A program made the translations under genes and the position numbers. Shown here piece by piece: positions 8,096 to 14,987 of a stretch of DNA of 64,000 nucleotides (position 1 is the stretch's first letter; the number at the start of each line of letters is the position of its first letter). Source of the stretch: Gillisia xinjiangensis. Its GTDB lineage: Bacteria > Bacteroidota > Bacteroidia > Flavobacteriales > Flavobacteriaceae. The notes beneath the pieces are model-generated. The model had not been told where the DNA came from and did no database searches. It saw only the letters and a list, made by a program, of their open reading frames with translations. The stretch covers positions 495,224-559,223 of the forward strand of contig NZ_JBKAHK010000003.1 of the NCBI RefSeq assembly GCF_046298265.1, in the 5' to 3' direction.

Positions 8096-8707
8096 TTAAT
8101 GTGCATCATGTGCATCGCCGGTATGTACCAGGATATCGTGCATTTTTTCTATGGTATGAGTGTAAGCAACATACGCTGCAACATACTCCCTTCCTTTTTG
8201 AACAGATTGGTCTTTCACTTTTTTAAGTTGTGCCACTTTATCGTATTTCTCTTTAAGGATTTTTTCTACATGTCCATTGAATTTTAAGAGAAATCCTTCA
8301 AAATCATCCTCTTCCAGAGCAATATCGGTGAGTTGGATTATTCGCTTGGTGGTTCCCGCAGGTTTTAATCCCGTGTATGGCTCCCCTTCCCCTTCCCTGT
8401 GAACTCTGACAAGAGTTTCAAGAAAATGTTTTTCCAAAAGATCATAAACCTCTTTATCAGCAGATTTATATTTTATTGTTTTAGAAAATAAATCTGTGAT
8501 CTCTTTTTCGTGTTTTGTGTCTATCCATTTCATTACCAAATCCGGATCATTATTTTCCAGTGCTTTTAACGCATCCTTGACCACAGGGCCATCATAAGAA
8601 TCGCAATGGGCAAAAGCGCTCTGCGGAAGCATCCATAATCCCAGGGCTAATAGAGTAATTAACAACCCCCTTTTTCCTGTCTTCGATTTTAAATTTTTAG
8701 TTTGCAT
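8096..8707 (-). CDS. DUF6448 family exported protein
   Basis: Start taken at the ATG at 8705-8707 (MQTKNLKSKTGKRG), because the longer frame would cover the promoter. A signal peptide of about 31 residues ends in SAFA, directly before HCDSYDGPVVKDALKALENN, the signature of the DUF6448 family. The mature protein is mostly helical and charged, rich in His, Asp and Glu (ending HTGDAHDAH), so metal binding is plausible. The function is unknown. It is the first gene behind a promoter that carries the proposed Rrf2-type operator, next to the regulator gene, which ties it to nitrosative or redox stress. Confidence 0.8.
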   Translation of the reverse strand: MQTKNLKSKTGKRGLLITLLALGLWMLPQSAFAHCDSYDGPVVKDALKALENNDPDLVMKWIDTKHEKEITDLFSKTIKYKSADKEVYDLLEKHFLETLVRVHREGEGEPYTGLKPAGTTKRIIQLTDIALEEDDFEGFLLKFNGHVEKILKEKYDKVAQLKKVKDQSVQKGREYVAAYVAYTHTIEKMHDILVHTGDAHDAH

Positions 8708-8729
8708 ATTGTTTAATTTTAGAATATCA

Positions 8730-8770
8730 CAAAGATAGGCAATAAAAACTATAACGGACAAGTTTATCCG
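8730..8770 (-). promoter_or_regulatory. Promoter with overlapping NsrR-like operator upstream of DUF6448
   Basis: On the minus strand a perfect -7 element TATCTTTG lies at 8730-8737. The -33 TTG (8759-8761) is 21 bp upstream and lies inside the palindrome CGGACAAGTTTATCCG (8755-8770). A repressor bound there would block the -33 region. The same palindrome type occurs at 16808-16824 and at 17307-17322. The Rrf2 gene is next door. Confidence 0.6.
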
Positions 8771-8915
8771 ATATAAAACAATTAATAGCAGTATAGGTTT
8801 AAGTGTTCAGGAAAACTTAGAGAATAGTTGCAGTTGAACTCCTTGATTTAGGCAGAAATAGAATCTCGATTTAAAAATCTGCCAAAACATAATTCCCCAT
8901 TCTTCAAATTCGATT

Positions 8916-9347
8916 TTAATTTTTCAGATAGACATTCCCTGCGGAAAGATCCCGGGCAAGATTCCCGAGGGTAGTATGTTGAAAGGACAGCAATAAGTTG
9001 TTCCTGTCTTCGGCATATTTGAAGTGCATTGGGCAGGGATGTTCATCTGTACAGTTATGCAAGCCCATCACGCATTCTTTAAAAACAGCTACTCCGTCTA
9101 TTGCGTTTACAATGTCAATTACAGGGAGATCGAGTTGGTAATCTTCACAATAAAATCCACCGTATGGACCTTTAAGGGAAGTAACGATCTTATATTTACT
9201 GAGACTTTGCAGGATTTTAGCTGTAAAAGCCTGAGGAGCTTCTATTTCTTCAGCGATTTCCTTAACGCCCGGTTTAACATTCTTCGCGGCCTGGGCAGCG
9301 ATAAAAACAGCTGCTCTTATGGCGTATTTACAGCTTTTACTTATCAT
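8916..9347 (-). CDS. Rrf2-family transcriptional regulator, NsrR/IscR-like
   Basis: A 143-residue winged-helix protein. The N-terminus (SKSCKYAIRAAVFIA, then VKEIAEEIEAPQAFTAKIL) is the Rrf2 DNA-binding domain, with SLKGPYGGFYC as the wing. Three cysteines, C92, C99 and C105 (ECVMGLHNCTDEHPCPMHF), are placed to hold a Fe-S cluster as in NsrR and IscR. By context, beside NO reductase, RIC and truncated haemoglobin, an NsrR-like NO sensor is the best reading, but IscR-type or RsrR-type roles cannot be excluded. A promoter TATATTTG is at 9378-9385. It is probably a repressor of both flanking gene blocks. Confidence 0.85.
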   Translation of the reverse strand: MISKSCKYAIRAAVFIAAQAAKNVKPGVKEIAEEIEAPQAFTAKILQSLSKYKIVTSLKGPYGGFYCEDYQLDLPVIDIVNAIDGVAVFKECVMGLHNCTDEHPCPMHFKYAEDRNNLLLSFQHTTLGNLARDLSAGNVYLKN

Positions 9348-9377
9348 ATGATCCTGTTCAAAGTCTTAATTATTTTT

Positions 9378-9385
9378 CAAATATA
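9378..9385 (-). promoter_or_regulatory. -7 promoter element for the Rrf2 gene
   Basis: TATATTTG on the minus strand, 31 bp upstream of the ATG at 9347, fits the Bacteroidota consensus TAnnTTTG. No clear copy of the GGACAA palindrome overlaps it, so autoregulation is not evident. Confidence 0.5.
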
Positions 9386-9651
9386 AGAATAATTCAAAAA
9401 GGATATAGGCATCTTTTTTGATGTTTAAATTTGTAAACTGATTTCTGATTCTGTTTTTGCTTACAAATAAAACCAACAAGGATTAAGAAGGTAATAGCAT
9501 CAATTTGGAATATTGATAAAAATGGAGGCAGCGATATTTTCAGGCATAGTTATGCCAAAGATTTAAAACAAAAGGTTGCTCCTAAAAATAATCGAATCAA
9601 ATAATTTTCCGGATGTGGTTTTCGTGAGATACATAAATTCTAATTAAAAAT

Positions 9652-9687
9652 GAACAGGAAAAATTCTTTGCAAAATTTTTCCTGTTC
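9652..9687 (-). terminator. Strong hairpin terminator after the NO reductase gene
   Basis: Two perfect 14-bp arms beginning GAACAGGAAAAATT, with an 8-nt loop, lie 6 bp past the qNOR stop. The A/T-rich arm ends give U-runs in both directions, so it may be bidirectional. The remaining 265 bp up to the Rrf2 promoter hold no gene; an ATTTGTAA...TTACAAAT pair of arms near 9428-9467 is the only other structure seen. Confidence 0.75.
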
Positions 9688-9692
9688 AAATG

Positions 9693-12002
9693 TTATACTT
9701 CAACCGGTTCTTTTATTTCTAGTTTTTCTTTTGAAATTCCCTTATTAATTTTTGATGTGTTGGGTTGCTTGTTTTTATTTTTCAGTGTCAAATCAAATAC
9801 AAACCAGCAAAGGGTAAGCATTCCTACCGCGAAAATAACATCCCCTATGGTACGCAGCCATTTTAAGGTGATCATATCCGGGTCCTGCATCAATTCAGAA
9901 GAACGGGCATACCACATTCCATGTTCTATACTTGCAATTGCCTGCCAGATCCCCATTGGCAGCAGGCTTAATAAGGCCATTGCCAATAATCCGATGTTAA
10001 GTGACCAAAATGTGATTTTTAATAGTTTTTCATTCCAGGAAACATTTCGGTATAAACTTCTCAATACAAAAAGCATCAAACCAATTCCCAGCATTCCGTA
10101 TACTCCAAATAGCGCAGTATGAGAGTGGAGTGGCGTTGTATTCAGTCCTTGAACATAATACAAGGCTATTGGTGGATTGATAATAAATCCGAAGATACCG
10201 GCGCCAAGGAAATTCCAAAAAGCCACAGCGATCATAAAATAGATAGGCCACTTGTAGTCTTTGATCCATTTGGTGGCTTTGGATAATTTATAATTATGAT
10301 AGGCTTCATACCCTATTAATGTCAATGGAACCACTTCCAATGCACTGAAGGTTGCGCCTATGGCCATAATTGCTTTTGGAGTTCCCGAGAAATATAAATG
10401 GTGAAAGGTTCCCAAAATCCCACCAGACATAAATATAATGGTTGCCAAAAGCACATTTAAAGTAGCTGTTTTGGTTTTTAAAAGGCCTAAGCGCACAAAA
10501 AGAAATGCGATAACCACAGTAGCAAAAACTTCAAAGAAGCCTTCAACCCAAAGGTGAACTACCCACCATCTCCAATATTCGGCAATAGCCAAATTGGTTT
10601 GTCTTCCCCACATAAGGCCGGCTCCGTAAAACAAAGCAATCGCCGTACAGGAAATCAGGAACATGATGATAAGGTTTTTCTCCTCAGTTTTTCGTTTTAA
10701 AATTGGAAGCAACGGGCGAACCATCAATGCCAGCCACAATATCAGTCCTACTAACAGGAATATCTGCCAGAAGCGACCAAGATCCACGTATTCATAACCC
10801 TGATGTCCGAACCAGAAATTGCTTACCAGATCCATTTTTTGCATAACACCAAACCATTGTCCGATCATAGATCCTACTACAATAATCAAAAGTGCGAAAA
10901 ACAGAAAGTTTACACCAAATGACTGGAATTTGGGGTCTTTTCCCGAAACAGCTGGCGCTATATAAAGTCCTGTGGCCAACCAGGCAGTGGCTATCCAGAA
11001 AATGGCTAGTTGTGTATGCCAGGTTCGTGTTACTGCATATGGCAGGTATTCGTCTAAGGGAAAACCATAAAAACCATTTCCTTCCACACCGTAATGCGCG
11101 GTTATAATCCCCAGTACCATTTGCAATACCATAAGCAAGGTCACGACCCAAAAGTATTTTTTGATGAGATGCATAGAGGGTGTCATCCCTTCTTTTAGTA
11201 AAGGATCCTCGGTAGGAGCAGGAATACTTTCGTCTTCCCCGGATTTAACGTGATAGAATACTAAAATTCCGATACATAGAATAAGCAGAATAATACTTAC
11301 ACCAGACCAAACCATCAGGTCTGTTGTTGGAACATTGCCAACAAGTTCATCTGATGGCCAGTTATGGGTATAGGATACATTGCTAAATGGACGCTCGGTA
11401 ACGGTAGCCCAGGTTGCCCAGAAGAAAAATGCACTCATTTGATCCATTCTGGCATCGCCTTTTATGGCGTTTTTAGGGATCGCATAATCTGAACGCAATT
11501 TATCAAAAGCGGGATCGTCTGTAAACAAGCTTTTATAATAATTGCTCAAATGAGCAACGGCTTCGGCCCGGTTTTGTGAAATTGTTATCTCCCCGGTTGT
11601 GGAATTATAGGTATTGGTCCTTAGATCTTTTTGCAAACGGATCTTGAGGGAAGCCTGTTGTTCTTCTGAAACAGCTTCATAGTCTTTATTAAAATCGGCC
11701 TGGGCAAATTTATTTAATATAAAAACAGCTTCCCGGTGTAGCCAATCTGCTGTCCAATCCGGAGCTACGTATGCGCCATGTCCCCAAATGGTGCCAACTT
11801 CCTGGCCACCCATGCTTTGCCATACATTCTGGCCGTCTTTGATGTCCTGTCCGGAAAATAATACCTCACCTTCAGTGGTTACAACATTTTCGGGAATTGG
11901 TGGTGCCTGTTGATAAATTTCATATCCGTAATAAAGTAATACCGCAAATGAAATACTCATTACAAGACCAAATGCAATCCAAAGTTTTTTTTCTGATTTC
12001 AT
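9693..12002 (-). CDS. norZ: Quinol-dependent nitric oxide reductase (qNOR)
   Basis: A 769-residue single-subunit NO reductase. The N-terminal part (residues 1-230) has one membrane helix and the periplasmic domain with FSGQDIKDGQNVWQSMGGQE and WGHGAYVAPDWTADWLHREA, typical of qNOR, which lacks cytochrome c. The C-terminal NorB-like domain has about twelve helices, the metal-ligand and glutamate motif WWVVHLWVEGFFEV, the HH pair in GTFHHLYFSGTP and the haem ligands in LHSHTALFGVYG. It reduces two NO to N2O with quinol. It ends a run of same-strand genes (ric 95 bp upstream), which points to NO detoxification rather than full denitrification in this window. Confidence 0.95.
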   Translation of the reverse strand: MKSEKKLWIAFGLVMSISFAVLLYYGYEIYQQAPPIPENVVTTEGEVLFSGQDIKDGQNVWQSMGGQEVGTIWGHGAYVAPDWTADWLHREAVFILNKFAQADFNKDYEAVSEEQQASLKIRLQKDLRTNTYNSTTGEITISQNRAEAVAHLSNYYKSLFTDDPAFDKLRSDYAIPKNAIKGDARMDQMSAFFFWATWATVTERPFSNVSYTHNWPSDELVGNVPTTDLMVWSGVSIILLILCIGILVFYHVKSGEDESIPAPTEDPLLKEGMTPSMHLIKKYFWVVTLLMVLQMVLGIITAHYGVEGNGFYGFPLDEYLPYAVTRTWHTQLAIFWIATAWLATGLYIAPAVSGKDPKFQSFGVNFLFFALLIIVVGSMIGQWFGVMQKMDLVSNFWFGHQGYEYVDLGRFWQIFLLVGLILWLALMVRPLLPILKRKTEEKNLIIMFLISCTAIALFYGAGLMWGRQTNLAIAEYWRWWVVHLWVEGFFEVFATVVIAFLFVRLGLLKTKTATLNVLLATIIFMSGGILGTFHHLYFSGTPKAIMAIGATFSALEVVPLTLIGYEAYHNYKLSKATKWIKDYKWPIYFMIAVAFWNFLGAGIFGFIINPPIALYYVQGLNTTPLHSHTALFGVYGMLGIGLMLFVLRSLYRNVSWNEKLLKITFWSLNIGLLAMALLSLLPMGIWQAIASIEHGMWYARSSELMQDPDMITLKWLRTIGDVIFAVGMLTLCWFVFDLTLKNKNKQPNTSKINKGISKEKLEIKEPVEV

Positions 12003-12039
12003 AGTTATTATAAAAATTTATTCAATTTTTAAACAAATC

Positions 12040-12070
12040 AATGTCCGGCAATATTTATATACCGGACATT
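12040..12070 (-). terminator. Perfect 9-bp inverted repeat between ric and the NO reductase gene
   Basis: AATGTCCGG (12040-12048) and CCGGACATT (12062-12070) form a perfect stem with a 13-nt A/T loop. On the minus strand it is followed by GATTTGTTTAAAAATT, a weak U-run, so it may attenuate transcription between ric and norZ, or serve as an operator since no clear promoter lies upstream of norZ. It contains GGACA, as do the NsrR-like sites, but lacks the TATCC half. Confidence 0.45.
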
Positions 12071-12097
12071 AATCTGAATGGTTTGATAGTTAAAACT

Positions 12098-12820
12098 TTA
12101 CCCGTTTAATTCTTTCTCCAGGGCGATTGCTTTTGGAAATAAAATATTGTTTTCAAGGTGAATATGAAGATGTAGATCCTGTTCAAATTCGTTCAACAGG
12201 GCAAAACTCACCCTGTAGGTATTGCAGGCGTCTTCTGGCGGGGTGTAATTATTGGTTAAATCGGCAATTTTTCGGAAGCGTGCCCCTTCAGCTTCGTGAT
12301 CCTGCATCATCATTTCTACCGGATTTTCTACCGTTCCAAAATGAGGCTTCTCAATTTCAGAATTTTCCTGTTTTGCCTGAACCAGAGTTCGGATAAATGG
12401 AAACAGAACTTGTTCCTCTTTTTCCATATGTGAACCCAATTCTGCAGCCGATTCTTTAAATTCCTTGGTGATCTCAAATAATTCAGGATGATTTTCTCCG
12501 TGTACTTTGCACAGCTTATTCAAATAAGGGATCAACACCTTAAAACCTTCTACCACATAGCGATGGTGTTTTTTCTCGATGTAATCGGCTAAAAGATCAA
12601 GCGGCCAGGATTTGTAATCGTTGGAAGTTTCCTGTTTTTGCTGCAGCGCTTCAATTTCCCCAATCAAATCTTCACTGGTAAAGCTTTTTTTCTCGCACAC
12701 AGTTTCAATACTTCTGTTACCCTGGCAACAAAAATCGATCTTGTGATTTTTAAATATTTGCGCGGTACGGTAATCTTCCGTAACAATTTTTCCGATAAAT
12801 TTATCTTTTGTAATAATCAT
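12098..12820 (-). CDS. ric: Iron-sulfur cluster repair di-iron protein RIC (ScdA/YtfE/DnrN)
   Basis: A 240-residue protein with the ScdA N-terminal domain (residues 1-60, KNHKIDFCCQGNRSIETVCE with the Cys31-Cys32 pair) and a hemerythrin-like C-terminal domain with ligands in YIEKKHHRYV, CKVHGENHPELFEI, LGSHMEKEEQVLFPFI, MMQDHEAEGARF and DLHLHIHLENNILFPKA. It repairs Fe-S clusters damaged by NO or peroxide in the cytoplasm. It is often controlled by NsrR in other bacteria. It lies between the truncated haemoglobin and qNOR genes on the same strand. Confidence 0.95.
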   Translation of the reverse strand: MIITKDKFIGKIVTEDYRTAQIFKNHKIDFCCQGNRSIETVCEKKSFTSEDLIGEIEALQQKQETSNDYKSWPLDLLADYIEKKHHRYVVEGFKVLIPYLNKLCKVHGENHPELFEITKEFKESAAELGSHMEKEEQVLFPFIRTLVQAKQENSEIEKPHFGTVENPVEMMMQDHEAEGARFRKIADLTNNYTPPEDACNTYRVSFALLNEFEQDLHLHIHLENNILFPKAIALEKELNG

Positions 12821-12884
12821 TTTCTCTTATTTGAAATGAATTTTATTATTGGTTTTTGAATTCTTATTTTAAACGATCCACGCT

Positions 12885-13274
12885 TCACTTCAATGGATTC
12901 GAATTACTGTTTTTATACATTTCAATTTTCATTTGAAACATCTCAGCCATTTTTTGGGCCCGCCATTTCGCTTCTTCCGCTTTTTCCCCTTTAAATTGAT
13001 CGTCTATATTGCTGAAAAACAACTGAAGCCAGCGGTCAAAATGTTCCTTCTCAACCGGAAGGTTGACGTGGGGAACAAAAGGACTGCCAAAATAGGTATG
13101 TTCCTTCAGTAAAATTGTTTGCCAAAAACGGTACAGCTTTTCGAGGTGTTCAGGCCAGTTTTCTTTGATCACATTATTGAAAATTGGACTTAAAAGCTCA
13201 TCTTTCCTTACCTTTTCATAAAAAGTATCCACTAATTGTTTAACGTCGGTTATGCTTAGAATTTCGTTCTTCAT
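12885..13274 (-). CDS. Group III truncated haemoglobin
   Basis: A 129-residue globin. It has LVDTFYEKVRKDELLSPIFN, the helix B/C start of truncated globins, then HLEKLYRFWQTILLKEHTYFG and PFVPHVNLPVEKEHFDRWL, the group III pattern with the proximal His in the second block. It should bind O2 or NO at haem b and take part in NO scavenging. The start follows the Ig-like membrane protein stop by 3 bp and lies 64 bp before ric, so it belongs to the same transcription unit. Confidence 0.9.
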   Translation of the reverse strand: MKNEILSITDVKQLVDTFYEKVRKDELLSPIFNNVIKENWPEHLEKLYRFWQTILLKEHTYFGSPFVPHVNLPVEKEHFDRWLQLFFSNIDDQFKGEKAEEAKWRAQKMAEMFQMKIEMYKNSNSNPLK

Positions 13275-13277
13275 TTT

Positions 13278-13718
13278 TTAAAAAGATGATTTATAAAATT
13301 CAGGGCTCCAGTACATAATCACATAGAACAGGGCAAAAGCAAAAAACAAAATTAGAAGTGCCCAAACCCAGGCCGGGATCGATTTTGGGGTTTCAGAACC
13401 CTTTATAACGAATTCGTCATTGGTTTCACTGCCGTACGCATTGATGGTTATAGAAACCTGGGTATCTACCTTTTCATTTTTTGAAAGACCTATTACGGAA
13501 ATCTTAGGACCATTTTGAACTTCAAAAGGAATAGTTCTTACACCCTCTACCCCGGAAGAAGTTTTTGCGATTATTTTAAGCACATGTTTCCCGTCCGGGA
13601 TTTTAGTGGTGTCCAAAACAAATTTAACAGGGGATTCAAACTCGGCAAAAGGCCTGATTTCGTCATCCAGAAACACTTTTATGATCCTATTGTCTTCCAC
13701 TGGTTTAGATCTCGTCAT
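13278..13718 (-). CDS. Ig-like-domain membrane protein of the cbb3-like oxidase cluster
   Basis: A 146-residue protein with no signal peptide. Residues 1-110 resemble a beta-sandwich (VFLDDEIRPFAEFESPVKFV, IPDGKHVLKIIAKTSSGVEG, VDTQVSITINAYG) and residues 115-138 form a single C-terminal helix (PAWVWALLILFFAFALFYVIMY). Its start overlaps the end of the preceding small gene by 14 bp, which points to translational coupling. I do not recognise a named family. By position, between the dihaem subunit and the globin, it may be an accessory subunit or assembly factor of the oxidase. Confidence 0.6.
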   Translation of the reverse strand: MTRSKPVEDNRIIKVFLDDEIRPFAEFESPVKFVLDTTKIPDGKHVLKIIAKTSSGVEGVRTIPFEVQNGPKISVIGLSKNEKVDTQVSITINAYGSETNDEFVIKGSETPKSIPAWVWALLILFFAFALFYVIMYWSPEFYKSSF

Positions 13719-13971
13719 TTAGTATGCTGTTTTTAATGTGATCGGGATTGTTTTCTTTTGGTTTTACCAGGTATTTAACGCTGTAAAAAAGAGTTACACT
13801 TACAATAACAACGGCAGTCCAGGTAATGATATAGTCCAGGGTACCGGTTGGTCCGGCTCCGTGAGTAATGTTTTCTAATCCTTTTGGTTGATTGTTTTTA
13901 CAAACCTCGCAGGCGAACGTAATTTGATATGCCACCAACATGATAAAGGTTACAAGTGTTGTTTTCTTCAT
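13705..13971 (-). CDS. Small membrane protein with periplasmic CxxC, oxidase-associated
   Basis: An 88-residue protein with a signal sequence (TTLVTFIMLVAYQITFA), a CEVC pair immediately after it, and one central helix (DYIITWTAVVIVSVTLFYSV) followed by a charged cytoplasmic tail. Size and place suggest a CcoQ-like or copper-handling small subunit, but the CxxC (without His, so not a haem site) is unlike CcoQ. It starts 2 bp after the dihaem subunit gene and overlaps the next gene. Function unknown. Confidence 0.6.
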   Translation of the reverse strand: MKKTTLVTFIMLVAYQITFACEVCKNNQPKGLENITHGAGPTGTLDYIITWTAVVIVSVTLFYSVKYLVKPKENNPDHIKNSILNDEI

Positions 13972-13973
13972 TT

Positions 13974-14975
13974 TTATTGATTTAATTCCATTACATAATC
14001 CCTTATTTTTTTAACATCTTCTGCTAAAATCTCAGATGCATCGTTGCCCCAGCTTCTGCGTTCATGAGTGGCGATAGCTGCGATTTCCTCATCGCTGAGT
14101 TGTGCCGCAAAACCCGGCATCTGTCCGTATTCACTTCGGGCATCATAGCCTTGAAGAATGACTTTTATGAACAATTCATAGTCTTCATCCTGCACCATAG
14201 CACTTCCGGCAAGGGGAGGGAATGCACCGGCGAGTCCTAAACCGGTTGCCTGGTGGCACGCGGCACAGGTTTGGGCATATAACTTCTCCCCGTCCAGTGA
14301 ATTTTTTCCGACGCCACTTGTTTCTGCTTCATCTTTGTAAATTGAAGGAATGAAATCGGGGGAAATTCCAGGCATTGGCGCTTGTGATAAGGATTGAAGA
14401 TAGGATACCAGGAACATGGCTTTTTCTGTAGCTATCATTTTATTCCCTTTTTTACTGATGTATTCTGCAGGAAGCGGAACAACGATATCTTCAGCAGTTA
14501 TTCTTGTGCTGTGTTTTTCTTCAAATAACCAGGGGTAACCGGGCATCACCGATTCTTTTACCACAATTCTCGGGTTATATAAATGAAGTAAATGCCACTC
14601 TTTTCCAGGTTGACGTTTTCCAACATTGGTTAAATCCGGCCCAGTTCGTTCACTACCCAACAAGGAAGGGGATTGGCGCCAAACATCCATACGTTCTTTG
14701 CTGTAATAATAGTCGGAAGGAATGGATGGTCGTTCGCCCCATACATTGTCCATTTCTATACTTCGTACTTGCTGGGTATGGCAGGCCATGCAATTTTCGG
14801 AAACGTAGACGTGCAAACCTTCCCTTTCAGATATTGTAAGGTCTTTCTGGTCCGGGAGTGGCTGTACATCCTGCATCTGTGAGGCAGGAAGCACGGCAAT
14901 CACAAGGCTGAGAATTACAAAAGCTATCAGCGCAGTAAGAACTAATTTTTTATGGTCTTTATGAAAATTCAACAT
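13974..14975 (-). CDS. cbb3-type oxidase dihaem subunit (CcoO fused to a CcoP-like haem domain)
   Basis: A 333-residue protein with one N-terminal anchor helix (residues 10-30). The first part matches CcoO: haem motif CMACH at residues 62-66, then GSERTGPDLTNVGKR, EWHLLHLYNPR and ESVMPGYPWL. The last 110 residues are a second cytochrome c domain with CAACH at 237-241 and a Met ligand region (YGQMPGFAAQLSDEEIAAI). Canonical cbb3 enzymes carry these on separate subunits CcoO and CcoP. The protein should pass electrons from azurin or cytochrome c to CcoN. It is 12 bp downstream of the ccoN-like gene. Confidence 0.85.
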   Translation of the reverse strand: MLNFHKDHKKLVLTALIAFVILSLVIAVLPASQMQDVQPLPDQKDLTISEREGLHVYVSENCMACHTQQVRSIEMDNVWGERPSIPSDYYYSKERMDVWRQSPSLLGSERTGPDLTNVGKRQPGKEWHLLHLYNPRIVVKESVMPGYPWLFEEKHSTRITAEDIVVPLPAEYISKKGNKMIATEKAMFLVSYLQSLSQAPMPGISPDFIPSIYKDEAETSGVGKNSLDGEKLYAQTCAACHQATGLGLAGAFPPLAGSAMVQDEDYELFIKVILQGYDARSEYGQMPGFAAQLSDEEIAAIATHERRSWGNDASEILAEDVKKIRDYVMELNQ

Positions 14976-14987
14976 TGATTTGTAAAT

